Shown: positions 46,967 through 55,713 of the stretch, in pieces | How positions within the stretch are numbered: position 1 is the first letter of the stretch | Layout: every line of letters begins with the position of its first letter | From: Flavobacteriales bacterium UBA4110 | GTDB taxonomy: Bacteria; Bacteroidota; Bacteroidia; Flavobacteriales; Weeksellaceae | Direction of reading: 5' to 3' | NCBI GenBank assembly: GCA_002383165.1 | Contig: DFXK01000002.1 | Span: 448,239 to 512,238 of the forward strand | Length of the DNA: 64,000 nucleotides | Notes under the pieces: generated by a model | What the model saw: the letters and a program-made list of their open reading frames with translations, nothing else | Databases searched by the model: none | What the model was told of the DNA's origin: nothing | Translations under genes and position numbers: made by a program

Positions 46967-47368
46967 TTAATCCATATTTTCCATCTCTTTCAGATCTTTG
47001 TCCTTCATCTTTGCCTCAATTTTCTCTACTTTCAAGCTTTGTCTCAGGTAACCGAACAGGCTCATATACCAATTGGCAATCCACACAATTGAAAAAAACG
47101 CCAATAAATAGCCACGCCATCCATCATACAAGAGCTGGAAATCGGTTATCATCAAAAAGAGGATACTGATATAATGACTGAAGCAATATTCACAAGTGAA
47201 AAGGTAAAAGAATTTTCTTTTTGCGACAGATGGTGTATTGGTACATATTTTCTGACAATATTCTCTAGGCTCGCGAAATATTTCTTCGTGTGTGACCGTC
47301 CAGGCAATACACGCCACTGGAATGGCAATGAGAAACAAATGAATTATTTGGGATAACAATGGCGGCAT
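46967..47368 (-). CDS. membrane protein of unknown function with paired cysteines
   Basis: A 133-residue protein, start set at ATG 47368 (MPPLLSQIIHLFLIAIPVAC). Three hydrophobic helices are visible at about residues 6-25, 62-82 and 88-108. A cytosol- or periplasm-facing loop has EYCQKICTNTP and then LFTCEYCFSHYIS: four cysteines with a CxxC-like spacing that could bind metal or form disulfides. The tail is charged (KVEKIEAKMKDKDLKEMENMD). I do not recognise the family. It lies downstream of the efflux-operon terminator on the same strand. Confidence 0.65.
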   Translation of the reverse strand: MPPLLSQIIHLFLIAIPVACIAWTVTHEEIFREPREYCQKICTNTPSVAKRKFFYLFTCEYCFSHYISILFLMITDFQLLYDGWRGYLLAFFSIVWIANWYMSLFGYLRQSLKVEKIEAKMKDKDLKEMENMD

Positions 47369-47418
47369 AAGTTTGATTTTTAGTGGATTGTTAAGCAGTA
47401 AACAATAAAATCGATGCC

Positions 47419-47453
47419 AAAAAAAACTCAAAACCATTGAAGGTTCTGAGTTT
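47419..47453 (-). terminator. intrinsic terminator of the efflux operon
   Basis: A stem AAACTCA-AACC/GGTT-TGAGTTT with one internal mismatch, followed on the minus strand by TTTTTTTT. Confidence 0.72.
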
Positions 47454-47477
47454 CCACAAATAACTATAAAATAAATA

Positions 47478-49058
47478 TTAATGTACTGAGCTTAGGTCGA
47501 TTTTCTCGCCTTTGCCTTTTCGTTCTCTCACGAACAATACGAACGGAATACATATCAGGAACATCAATCCCAAATAGAGAAAAACATCCATATATGATAA
47601 TACTGTTGCCTGTTTTGTTACGCCATAATCAAGGATTTTATAAGCTGATTGAAGTGCTTTGTCCGCTGACATCCCTTTTGCCATAAAGCTGGCTTTGAGT
47701 CCTGCGATACGTTGTTGAACATCTAAATCGTTAACATCCAAATGCGCGACAAGATTACTTCTGTAAAGTTGACTTCTATTGGAAATGAACGTTGTAATTG
47801 CTGCGATACCAAATGAACCACCCAACTGACGCATCATCCCGGTGAATGCTGCACCTTGTCCAATCTCAGGTCCTTTCAATGTACTCAATGAAAGTGATGT
47901 AATCGGGATGAATAATAACCCGAGTCCCATACCTCTCACAATCAGCATCCAGAAGAAAGCATCTTTCCCGGTGTCCGGCGTGATGATTTTGTAACCCCAG
48001 AAACTATAAATGAAGAATATTAATAATCCTAATGCTACCAACAACTGTTGCTTAACACCTTTGGTCAAAAGTTTACCTATGATTGGCATCATAAAAGCAG
48101 TGGTCAACGCAGCAGGAATCATCAATGCTCCGGATTGTAACGCCGTCCACCCTAATATACTTTGCGTATAAAGCGGAACAATAAACGTAGATCCATACAA
48201 ACCAAAGCCTAAAATAAAGGACATCACCGTACCAATCCTCAAATTACCATTTTTGAGAACCCGAAGTTCCACAATAGGATATTTGAAGGTGAGTTCTCGC
48301 CAGATGAATAATAAAAATCCTACAACGGCTGTAATTGTCAATACAACAATCGCTTTGCTGTCAAACCAATCGTCTTCGTGACCTCTTTCCAAAATATATT
48401 GTAAAGATCCTACAAACGCTGCCAACAGCGCAATCCCGAGCCAATCGACATCGGATGCTGACCTTTTTTCTGCATAACGCGGACTTTTGACAAACTGCAA
48501 AGTCAGTAATGTAGCGATAATCCCCAACGGAATATTGATGTAAAAAATAAACGGCCAGCTGTAGTTATCTACAATGTAACCACCCAACGGCGGCCCCAAA
48601 GTTGGACCAATAATAACACCCAAACCATAGATAGCCTGAGCCATACTTCTCTTTTCTACAGGGTAAGATTCTGTAATAATGGTTTGTGAAGTTACCAAAA
48701 GTGCTCCACCACCAATCCCTTGCATCAATCTGAAGAATACGAGTTCCCAAATGTTGGTCGCATTACCGCAGAGAAAAGAGAAAACTGTGAATATAATGAT
48801 GGATGCAGCAAAGTAATTTCGGCGTCCAAATTGCTGAGACAGCCAGCTCGTCATCGGAACAATAATCACGTTTCCGATGGCGTAAGCGGTAATTACCCAG
48901 CCTACTTCGGACAACGTTGCTCCCAGATTACCTTTCATTTCGTTCAGTGCTACATTCACAATCGTGGAATCCACAATTTCCAGAAGCGCACAAACGATAG
49001 CGGTAATGGTAACAATTACCCTGCGGAATCCATATTCTACTAATGAATCGTCTTGCAT
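47478..49058 (-). CDS. DHA2-type MFS multidrug efflux permease, EmrB-like
   Basis: A 526-residue permease with 14 predicted helices. Motif A-like LSQQFGRRNYF after helix 2, motif C GVIIGPTLGPPLGGY in helix 5 and the first-helix motif LEIVDSTIVNVAL with its Asp are those of DHA2 drug-proton antiporters. It follows the HlyD-like adaptor and TolC genes and completes a tripartite pump regulated by the TetR gene upstream. Confidence 0.93.
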   Translation of the reverse strand: MQDDSLVEYGFRRVIVTITAIVCALLEIVDSTIVNVALNEMKGNLGATLSEVGWVITAYAIGNVIIVPMTSWLSQQFGRRNYFAASIIIFTVFSFLCGNATNIWELVFFRLMQGIGGGALLVTSQTIITESYPVEKRSMAQAIYGLGVIIGPTLGPPLGGYIVDNYSWPFIFYINIPLGIIATLLTLQFVKSPRYAEKRSASDVDWLGIALLAAFVGSLQYILERGHEDDWFDSKAIVVLTITAVVGFLLFIWRELTFKYPIVELRVLKNGNLRIGTVMSFILGFGLYGSTFIVPLYTQSILGWTALQSGALMIPAALTTAFMMPIIGKLLTKGVKQQLLVALGLLIFFIYSFWGYKIITPDTGKDAFFWMLIVRGMGLGLLFIPITSLSLSTLKGPEIGQGAAFTGMMRQLGGSFGIAAITTFISNRSQLYRSNLVAHLDVNDLDVQQRIAGLKASFMAKGMSADKALQSAYKILDYGVTKQATVLSYMDVFLYLGLMFLICIPFVLFVRERKGKGEKIDLSSVH

Positions 49059-49077
49059 AATTTCTGATTTGGGATAT

Positions 49078-49123
49078 GGAAGTTGGAGGATGGAGGTTTT
49101 AAAACTTCATGCTTCCGACTTCC
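49078..49123. repeat. GGAAG-type intergenic hairpin inside the efflux operon
   Basis: Two adjoining 23-base arms (49078-49100 and 49101-49123), meeting at TTTT/AAAA, pair with about five mismatches or G-U pairs. The purine-rich arm GGAAGTTGGAGGATGGAGG matches the style of 9660-9712. It lies between the HlyD and MFS genes. Confidence 0.6.
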
Positions 49124-49136
49124 AGCTTCCTTATTT

Positions 49137-50252
49137 TTATTTTAATGAAACTACAGTTTGAACGTTCATTCCTACGCGAAGTTTCTTCATAATATCTTCA
49201 TTAAGGTTGTCAAAAGTAATCTTGATAGGCAATCTCTGAACTACTTTTACGAAGTTACCACTAGCGTTATCCGGAGGAAGCAATGCGAACGCAGAACCTG
49301 TAGCAGGAGAGAATGAACTGATTGTTCCTTGGAATTTCTGTCCCGGATAAGCATCAATCTCGATTTCTACTTTTTGACCTTCAACCATTTTCTCAACCTG
49401 AGTTTCTTTATAATTCGCAACAACCCATTTTTGGTTACTCAACACAATACTGAACAATTGTGAACCAGCTTGGATAAACTGACCTACCTGCACAGGGATT
49501 TTAGAAACATAACCATCTTCTTTAGCTGTAATCACAGTATAGGAAAGATTCAATTTTGCATTTTCTACATCTACTTGTCTTTGCTTCAATTGAGAATTGG
49601 CAACGCCTATATTTTGATAAGTAGCATTGGATTGTGAAGTTACAACACCTGTCTGAACACTCGCTTGATTCTTCTGGTCAGCTAAAACTTGTAATTGTTT
49701 TTGAGCTGTTTGATAAGCAGCAACTGCTTGCTCATATTGTTGTTGAGTGATAGAATGGTCTTTTACCAATTCAGAATATCTTTTCATATCCTGCTCTGTT
49801 CTCCAAACGTTTACTTTCGCTGCTTCGATTTGTGCAGTAGCAGTCTGAACAGCCGCTCTGGAATTACCAATTCCTGATTTTGCAGCTTCTGAACCAGCCT
49901 GAGCTGAAGAAACGTTACTCTGAGCTGTTCCCAAAGCTGCTTCTGCCTGAGATAAAGCCATAGATTGATCTCTGTTATCGAGGATAATTAATGTATCTCC
50001 TTTTTTAACAAATTGATTGTCTTTAACTTTAACTTCTGAGATATAACCAGAGATTTTAGAAATCACTGGGCTTACATCTGCCGCGATTTGAGCATCATCA
50101 GTTTCTTCGTGAGTCTGACTATATTGGTATTCTTTAACACCAAAGAAAGCTGCTCCTAAAACCGCAACCGCAACTACAACGTAGAATACAGGGCTTTTTT
50201 TCTTTTTAACAGGGATTTCTCCTTGTTCGAATTTTATATTGTCTTGTGCCAT
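49137..50252 (-). CDS. HlyD/EmrA family membrane fusion protein
   Basis: A 371-residue periplasmic adaptor. One N-terminal membrane helix (about 19-38, VFYVVVAVAVLGAAFFGV) is followed by a lipoyl half (VSPVISKISGYISEVKVKDNQFVKKGDTL), a long coiled coil (about 80-210, Ala/Gln-rich), the second lipoyl half (EDGYVSKIPVQVGQFIQAGS) and a beta-barrel. It links the DHA2 permease to TolC. Confidence 0.93.
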   Translation of the reverse strand: MAQDNIKFEQGEIPVKKKKSPVFYVVVAVAVLGAAFFGVKEYQYSQTHEETDDAQIAADVSPVISKISGYISEVKVKDNQFVKKGDTLIILDNRDQSMALSQAEAALGTAQSNVSSAQAGSEAAKSGIGNSRAAVQTATAQIEAAKVNVWRTEQDMKRYSELVKDHSITQQQYEQAVAAYQTAQKQLQVLADQKNQASVQTGVVTSQSNATYQNIGVANSQLKQRQVDVENAKLNLSYTVITAKEDGYVSKIPVQVGQFIQAGSQLFSIVLSNQKWVVANYKETQVEKMVEGQKVEIEIDAYPGQKFQGTISSFSPATGSAFALLPPDNASGNFVKVVQRLPIKITFDNLNEDIMKKLRVGMNVQTVVSLK

Positions 50253-50274
50253 TTTATTTATAGTTTATATATAA

Positions 50275-51573
50275 TTAGTTATTGATAATTCCAGTAGTTT
50301 GTAATAATTTTTTGTGAGCCAGCGCAGCGTCTGCTTTGGAAGTAACAACATTAACGTTTGCTGTGATTCTCGCAGTATCAGCATCCAAAAGATTGGTAAT
50401 GGTTTCTAAACCATTGTTATATTTATTAAGCGTGATTCTGTAATTTTCTTCCGCCTGCTCCAATGCTCTTTTATAGACATCGATTTTCTTGTGTGCATAC
50501 AAGTCATTCTGATAATCACGTTTTACTTCTAATGTTACGTTATCATTGAGTAAATCATTCGCTGCTGCCAATTCCTGTTCTTTGGCTTTCGATTGAACAT
50601 AACTAGAATTCTTTTTCCAGATATTAGAAAGATTATATTGAATTCCAACACCCACGTTCACGGCATTTGTGATTGTCAAAAGTTTAGGAATATCCGCTGC
50701 AACGTAACCACCTGTGAAAGCTAACGAAGGAAGGTTTTCTGCTTTTGCAGATTTGGTTCCAAGCGCCGCTGCTTTTCTTTGATAGTCTATCGCTTTCAAA
50801 TCATTTCTGTTTTCTCTGGCTAAATTCAAGTAATAATCATCCGGTTTCCCAAGGTCATCTGCTCCAATATAACTAGAATCAACCTCGATTACTGTATTGT
50901 CCGGAAGTCCAAGTAGCAAATCCATATTGATATTGGCAATGTTGTAATTGTTCTCTGCTTCCATCAATTGTAATTCGATGTTAGAAGTCTGAAGCTGTGC
51001 TTTCAAACGGTCATTTCTTGCAATCACGCCATTGTTTTCTAATTTGGAGAAAGATTGGTCTCTTTTCTGTGAAGACGCCAAGTTTTCCTTCAACAATTTC
51101 ACCACTTCATTTGCCTTAAAAAGGTTATTGTAAGCTTGCGAAATGTTATATGCAATCGCGTTCTTGTCGTTTTCAGTAGTTAGTTTCGAAGCTTCAACAA
51201 GATATTCCGCAGACTTGATGCCGTACTTGATTCTTCCTCCAGAATAGATGGGAACCGATAGATTCGCAGAGCCATAAAGCACATTACTCACTTTTGGTCC
51301 ACCTCCAGACATTCCTGGGATTTTCAAATCTACATTGGGTTCAAAAGGCAAATACAAATAACTTCCGGACACCGTCAGTTCTGGCAACTGTCTGTTTTTC
51401 GCTGCCAATAGATTAGCCGTTGATTCCTCTATTTTAGCTTGGTCTATTTTTAGATTTTTGCTATTCGCTATTCCTAATTTCACAGCTTCTTCCAGACTTA
51501 GCACTCTTTTTTCCTGTGCGGAAACTGAGGCAAAAGCCATTATTAAGAACACTGTTGCATAAAATTTATTCAC
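50275..51573 (-). CDS. TolC family outer-membrane efflux protein
   Basis: A 432-residue TolC-type channel. The start is set at GTG 51573 so that the signal peptide (VNKFYATVFLIMAFASVSAQ) is complete and the gene does not overlap tetR; an open frame to 51636 would run into tetR. LSLEEAVKLGIANSKNLKI opens the first repeat, and ALEQAEENYRITLNKYNNG the second, typical of the two-fold coiled-coil tunnel. It is the first structural gene of the pump operon. Confidence 0.9.
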   Translation of the reverse strand: MNKFYATVFLIMAFASVSAQEKRVLSLEEAVKLGIANSKNLKIDQAKIEESTANLLAAKNRQLPELTVSGSYLYLPFEPNVDLKIPGMSGGGPKVSNVLYGSANLSVPIYSGGRIKYGIKSAEYLVEASKLTTENDKNAIAYNISQAYNNLFKANEVVKLLKENLASSQKRDQSFSKLENNGVIARNDRLKAQLQTSNIELQLMEAENNYNIANINMDLLLGLPDNTVIEVDSSYIGADDLGKPDDYYLNLARENRNDLKAIDYQRKAAALGTKSAKAENLPSLAFTGGYVAADIPKLLTITNAVNVGVGIQYNLSNIWKKNSSYVQSKAKEQELAAANDLLNDNVTLEVKRDYQNDLYAHKKIDVYKRALEQAEENYRITLNKYNNGLETITNLLDADTARITANVNVVTSKADAALAHKKLLQTTGIINN

Positions 51574-51604
51574 TTTAGTAATTATTGTTATAGTTGTGTA
51601 ATTA

Positions 51605-52234
51605 TTAACCTTGATAACCAACCAGACCTCTGACAATCGTTTTTACGTGGTCAGATGCTTCTTGGAAATATTGATTCTCGAAATGTTTCTCGTCAAAATC
51701 AGATTTCTGTTTCTTAAGATATTCTTTGTACATCTTCATCCCGTGCATCGCATTGAAAATAGTTCCGGAAATGGTACATTGTAAAAGATGATAAGAAGGT
51801 TTTTTTGTAAAAATCCCTGTTTCCAGACCTTGTTCAATAATCTTTTGATTGATTTCTATGTAGTTGATTTTGTAATCCTTCAAGAAATTCTGAATGCTTT
51901 TATTATGGCTAATAACCTGCTGAGTATGTACCAGAAGAAAAAAATCTCTGAGCCTCTGAACGCGGCTCACAAAATTATCTACAAAACTTTCAAGTTTCTG
52001 GATTTCGTTCAGTTCATTATTTTCCAATATATTCTTAGCGAAGTTGAGTCCTTCTTCCATTCTCCATTTAAAAAGCTCCTCCATCAAATTTTCCTTCGAA
52101 CCGAAATAATAAGAAATCATAGAAACATTGACCTTGGCCTTCGCTGCAATATCTCTCACAGAAGTCCCATTATAACCATTGGCAGCGAAGAGTTTCTCCG
52201 CAACCATCATAATATGTTCTTCTTTTGTTGGCAT
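51605..52234 (-). CDS. TetR family transcriptional regulator of the efflux operon
   Basis: A 209-residue TetR protein: HTH domain (about 1-50; KEEHIMMVAEKLFAANGYNGTSVRDIAAKAKVNVSMISYYFGSKENL) and a helical ligand domain. The start is ATG 52234, because a promoter lies at 52253-52284; the open frame to 52279 overlaps that promoter. An 8-bp palindrome covers the -33 element, suggesting autorepression. TolC, HlyD and MFS genes follow directly, so the regulator probably controls the whole operon. Confidence 0.92.
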   Translation of the reverse strand: MPTKEEHIMMVAEKLFAANGYNGTSVRDIAAKAKVNVSMISYYFGSKENLMEELFKWRMEEGLNFAKNILENNELNEIQKLESFVDNFVSRVQRLRDFFLLVHTQQVISHNKSIQNFLKDYKINYIEINQKIIEQGLETGIFTKKPSYHLLQCTISGTIFNAMHGMKMYKEYLKKQKSDFDEKHFENQYFQEASDHVKTIVRGLVGYQG

Positions 52235-52252
52235 AATTAATTTTTGACGGGA

Positions 52253-52284
52253 CAAAGTTAAATCAAAAACAGCATTCAATCAAA
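52253..52284 (-). promoter_or_regulatory. promoter of the tetR-efflux operon
   Basis: On the minus strand, -33 TTTG (52284-52281), 20 nt, then -7 TAACTTTG (52260-52253). This is the best match to the full Bacteroidota consensus in the window, and sits 18 nt before the ATG at 52234. Confidence 0.7.
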
Positions 52285-52297
52285 CATTTGTTTGATT
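52278..52297. promoter_or_regulatory. candidate TetR operator
   Basis: AATCAAAC-ATTT-GTTTGATT, perfect 8-bp arms, overlapping the -33 element of the tetR promoter. Confidence 0.6.
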
Positions 52298-52377
52298 TAT
52301 TTTTTATTAAAATTAAATTGAATCTATCTATAACATCAAAAGATCTTTTTATTGTAAAATATAGATCATTGGGAAGC

Positions 52378-52460
52378 GCGCCCCGACCTGAGTGGAGCTC
52401 TTTTTGCGAAGTCTAGCGGAGAAAAAAAGCGGGAACGGAGGGCGGATAGAGGCGCCCAAA
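52378..52460 (+). ncRNA. candidate structured RNA element, copy C
   Basis: Closing arms GCGCC (52378-52382) and GGCGC (52451-52455), different from the other copies but still complementary. The conserved blocks are CCGACCTGAGTGGAGCTC and AGCGGGAACGGAGGGCGGATAGA, then CCAAAT. The internal stem is less regular than in copies B and D. It lies 144 bp upstream of tetR, pointing away, and ends 5 bp before the holB stop. Confidence 0.5.
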
Positions 52461-52465
52461 TTATT

Positions 52466-53572
52466 TTAATTTGCTGATTTGTGAATGTAGCGTGTCAATT
52501 TAATCCCCATATCGGTGAGTACAATTTTAGAATTGGCATTTCTGGAAATATGATAAGAAGCGTCTGTAATTTCCTCTACAATGGAAACAATGTTAGCTCC
52601 GTGAATGAATTTAGAAAACGACTGCCAATTGAAATTACCTTCAGAAAGTTTTTTATATACGAGATTATCATTTCCGTAATTCTGAAGCATCGCTAATCGG
52701 AAGATTTCTATACAATAATTAAGAAATTTCATTTGTTTTTCGCGATTCCATTCGGAGATTTGACGTGCCCACTTTACAATATCGCGAAGAACTTCGGGTT
52801 TCTTCTTGGCCTGAAAAGCATTCCTAACCCATTGGATAAATAAGGTCTCGAATTCTGAAGCGCCCGCGTTATTTTCTGCTAATGATTGTGCGAGATTCCA
52901 GTTTCCTTGGGATTGGTATGCAATTTCTCGGGCAGAATGATGAGCTTTGAGTTGGTCCAAAATATCTTCATCACTAATTCTCGGAACATTAACAATCTGA
53001 CATCTGGATAATATCGTTGGTAAAATATCGTTGGTAGATGGTGCACATAGAATAATGAAGGTATTTTTCGGAGGCTCTTCTAAAAATTTCAGGATTTTGT
53101 TGGCTGCAGCGTCATTCATTTTGTCAGCTCGCCAAACAATCAGAATTTTGCTCCCACCTTCAAAACTTTTGAGATTAAACCGCTGGCCAATATCTTCCGC
53201 CTCATCTGCAGAAATAAAGAATTGTTTATTTTCCGATTCTAAAAAACTAGTCCAATCATCAAAAGATGAATAGGGATTTTCTAAAATAAATTCTCTCCAT
53301 TGATCAAAAAGTCTTTTGCTAAGAGAGTTTTTATTTTCTGTAAAAACCGGAAAACTGAAATGCAGATCGAGATGGTTAAGATTCTCAACCTTATGAACAG
53401 AAGCTGGATTTTCTTTTTCAAAAATCTCCTGAGCCATTGCCAAAGCCAAAGGCAAAACACCAAAACCTTCTTCTCCTACGAAAAGCTGCGCGTGCCCTAC
53501 TCTAGAATCCTTAATACTATCTTTTAGTAGATTCTTTATAGTTTGCTGACCGATAACCTGTTCCCATTTCAT
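52466..53572 (-). CDS. holB: DNA polymerase III subunit delta prime
   Basis: A 368-residue clamp-loader protein. MKWEQVIGQQTIKNLLKDSIKDSRVGHAQLFVGEEGFGVLPLA is the domain-I entry with a degenerate P loop. ADEAEDIGQRFNLKSFEGGSKILIVWRADKMNDAAANKILKFLEEPPKNTFIIL and LSRCQIV follow, as in delta prime and DnaX domains. The absence of the classical GKT loop is expected for delta prime, which does not bind ATP. RNA element copy C abuts its 3' end. Confidence 0.92.
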   Translation of the reverse strand: MKWEQVIGQQTIKNLLKDSIKDSRVGHAQLFVGEEGFGVLPLALAMAQEIFEKENPASVHKVENLNHLDLHFSFPVFTENKNSLSKRLFDQWREFILENPYSSFDDWTSFLESENKQFFISADEAEDIGQRFNLKSFEGGSKILIVWRADKMNDAAANKILKFLEEPPKNTFIILCAPSTNDILPTILSRCQIVNVPRISDEDILDQLKAHHSAREIAYQSQGNWNLAQSLAENNAGASEFETLFIQWVRNAFQAKKKPEVLRDIVKWARQISEWNREKQMKFLNYCIEIFRLAMLQNYGNDNLVYKKLSEGNFNWQSFSKFIHGANIVSIVEEITDASYHISRNANSKIVLTDMGIKLTRYIHKSAN

Positions 53573-53781
53573 ACGAGCAAAGATAATATTTTCGTTAGAA
53601 GTCGGGTGCCAGATGTCAGAAGTTTTTCGCCAAATCTGTTAAAAAATGAAGTAATCTAACAATCTTTACCAACTATCGGAAAATAACATTAATCTATCGA
53701 AGGTACTTAACAAACTTTAACCCAAATATATTTTTGCAATTCATTATTAATTAAGATATTTGCGCATTGAAATTTTAAAGG
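53573..53781. other. intergenic region between holB and the barrel gene
   Basis: 209 bp between divergent genes. It holds a short GGAAG-like segment (about 53598-53622, GAAGTCGGGTGCCAGATGTCAGAAG) and the -7 box at 53729-53736. Nothing else is recognisable. Confidence 0.5.
53729..53736 (+). promoter_or_regulatory. -7 promoter element of the barrel-lptC operon
   Basis: TATTTTTG, 45 nt before the ATG at 53782. Confidence 0.5.
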
Positions 53782-55062
53782 ATGAAGAGAGTTTTTGTTT
53801 TATCATCATTGGTAGCAGGATATTTCCTGAACGCTCAAAGTATCGGTAATTCGCCATACGGAGCTTATGGAATTGGAGATGTAAAATATGATAACACAGT
53901 CGATATTAGTTCAATGGGAGGCATTTCCACGGCTTACATTTGGGACTTTAATAATAATTTTAATTTCCGAAACCCAGCGGCAAATACCAACTTGGAACTT
54001 ACCACTCTGAAAGTAGAAGGAACCAACGAAAATAATTATTACAGATCTGACTTTAATAATATAAAATCGAACAAACATTCGACATATCTATCTAATATAT
54101 CGATAGCTTTTCCTATTTCCAGAAAGGTGAAATTCGGGATGGGTTTCCAGCCATACAGTTCAAAAACTTATAACATTCTTACATCTGGAACACTGGATGA
54201 GGATGCTGCTGTTACAGAAGCACATCACTTCCACGGGGAAGGAACGCTGAATACGGTTCAGGCGGCAGTTTCTTACCAAGTGAGTCCAGAAATAGGGATA
54301 GGTCTTAGATCAAATTTTCATTTCGGAAAGCTTTATGACATCGAAGAAGTTTCTTTAACTGGAGCGGAACTAATCAGTGGTTATTCTAACAGCTACAGAA
54401 TCAAGTCATTCAATTTTACACTGGGATCTACTTATCAAAAAAAATTAGCTAATGACAAAAAAATAACTGTTGGTGCTACATATACTTTTGGTAACACTGG
54501 CAGTATGAAAAATGTTTACACAAACAGTACATACTACTATTTACTAGGCGAAACAAAAGGCTACGAAACTATCATAGACCAAAGAGAAACCACAGATAAA
54601 AAGTTCCTTCCTCAGGAAGCTTCACTTGGTTTAGGCTACGGAAAAGACACCAAATGGTTTTTCGGTACGCAGGTGGATTTTAAAAAAGGAGAGAATTTTA
54701 ATTTCCTTGGTCAGACTTTATCATACCAGGATACTTACAGATATTCCGTAGGAGGTTGGATTCTTCCAAATTTTAATGATTTCCGTTCTTATTTCTCAAG
54801 AGTGATTTACCGTTATGGTGCTTATTATGAAAAGGGCAATCTTAAGATCAATGGAAGCAGCATCAACAAGTTTGCAGTTACAGCGGGCGTTACACTTCCT
54901 TTCCAAAAGAGCCAGATTAACCGTATGAACAGTATTGACCTAGGTGTAGAACTTGGAAAAAGAGGAACTTTGGACAACAATTTAATTCGACAAAATTTCA
55001 TAAATTTGAGGATTGGGATCAACTTTGCAGACAAGTGGTTTGCGAAGCGCCTATACAACTAA
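53782..55062 (+). CDS. outer-membrane protein upstream of lptC
   Basis: A 426-residue predicted barrel. The signal peptide is MKRVFVLSSLVAGYFLNAQ. SIGNSPYGAYGIGDVKYDNTVDISSMGG and FRNPAANTNL recall FadL/OMPP1-like and PorV-like proteins, and many alternating strands follow up to the C-terminal NLRIGINFADKWF. It is 20 bp upstream of lptC, an order that suggests an envelope-biogenesis role, but the function is unassigned. Confidence 0.8.
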   Translation: MKRVFVLSSLVAGYFLNAQSIGNSPYGAYGIGDVKYDNTVDISSMGGISTAYIWDFNNNFNFRNPAANTNLELTTLKVEGTNENNYYRSDFNNIKSNKHSTYLSNISIAFPISRKVKFGMGFQPYSSKTYNILTSGTLDEDAAVTEAHHFHGEGTLNTVQAAVSYQVSPEIGIGLRSNFHFGKLYDIEEVSLTGAELISGYSNSYRIKSFNFTLGSTYQKKLANDKKITVGATYTFGNTGSMKNVYTNSTYYYLLGETKGYETIIDQRETTDKKFLPQEASLGLGYGKDTKWFFGTQVDFKKGENFNFLGQTLSYQDTYRYSVGGWILPNFNDFRSYFSRVIYRYGAYYEKGNLKINGSSINKFAVTAGVTLPFQKSQINRMNSIDLGVELGKRGTLDNNLIRQNFINLRIGINFADKWFAKRLYN

Positions 55063-55082
55063 TGAAAGTACACTGATAATCT

Positions 55083-55676
55083 ATGAAGGATTATTATTCA
55101 AAAATATTTAACCTTAAAACATCACAACGATTCATTTTGTTGCTGATGTTTTTTCTTATTCAGTCTTGTGAAGAGGATCTTACGAAAATCAATAAGAATA
55201 AGAAAACCAATTTTGCATCTCAGGTTATACATAATGGTGCTATTCTACAGAAAGATTCCGGGCAGATCAAAGTACGTTTCAAAGCTCCACTCATAGAAAA
55301 ATATGAACTGATAGATTCTCCTTATGTGGAAGCAAAAAAAGGAATGTATCTGGAATTTTTTGATAAAAAGTCAAAACAGCCTGGCAAAATTTGGGCAAAA
55401 TATGCCCGAAACGATATCAAAAAGAATTTCTATTTCGCAAAAGGACGAGTGAAAATCATTACAACCGAGGGTCAGACTTTTGTAACAGAAACCATTAACT
55501 GGGATCAAAACAAACATACGATGTATACCAAGGATACTGTTTTTGTTTCTGATAAAGATGGTAATATTTTAGTTGGATCTCACGGGATGGTTGCGAAAGA
55601 TGACTTCTCAGAGTACACGTTTTTCAACAATTCCGGAAGCTTTAATTCTGCAAAACTACCAGCCACAAGTCAATAA
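55083..55676 (+). CDS. lptC: LptC-like LPS export protein
   Basis: A 197-residue lipoprotein-like protein: a hydrophobic N-terminus (RFILLLMFFLIQSC) then an OstA-type beta-jelly-roll (FASQVIHNGAILQKDSGQIKVRFKAPLIEKYEL, TFVTETINWDQNKHTMYT, GNILVGSHGMVAKDDFSEYTF). LptC links LptA and the LptBFG transporter. The cysteine at the end of the hydrophobic stretch makes it a lipoprotein candidate, unlike the membrane-helix-anchored LptC of E. coli. Confidence 0.87.
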   Translation: MKDYYSKIFNLKTSQRFILLLMFFLIQSCEEDLTKINKNKKTNFASQVIHNGAILQKDSGQIKVRFKAPLIEKYELIDSPYVEAKKGMYLEFFDKKSKQPGKIWAKYARNDIKKNFYFAKGRVKIITTEGQTFVTETINWDQNKHTMYTKDTVFVSDKDGNILVGSHGMVAKDDFSEYTFFNNSGSFNSAKLPATSQ

Positions 55677-55683
55677 AATAGCT

Positions 55684-55691
55684 TAGCTTTG
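55684..55691 (+). promoter_or_regulatory. -7 promoter element of anmK
   Basis: TAGCTTTG, directly between lptC and anmK. A TTG starts 4 nt after it, and a second TTG (55714) 22 nt after it. Confidence 0.45.
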
Positions 55692-55713
55692 ATGCTTGCT
55701 AAATTCGGTCAAA

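Noticed and set aside
51574..51636. Longer start for the TolC gene
   Set aside because: It would overlap tetR, and the signal peptide begins at the GTG 51573.
52235..52279. Longer start for tetR
   Set aside because: It would cover the promoter and the candidate operator.
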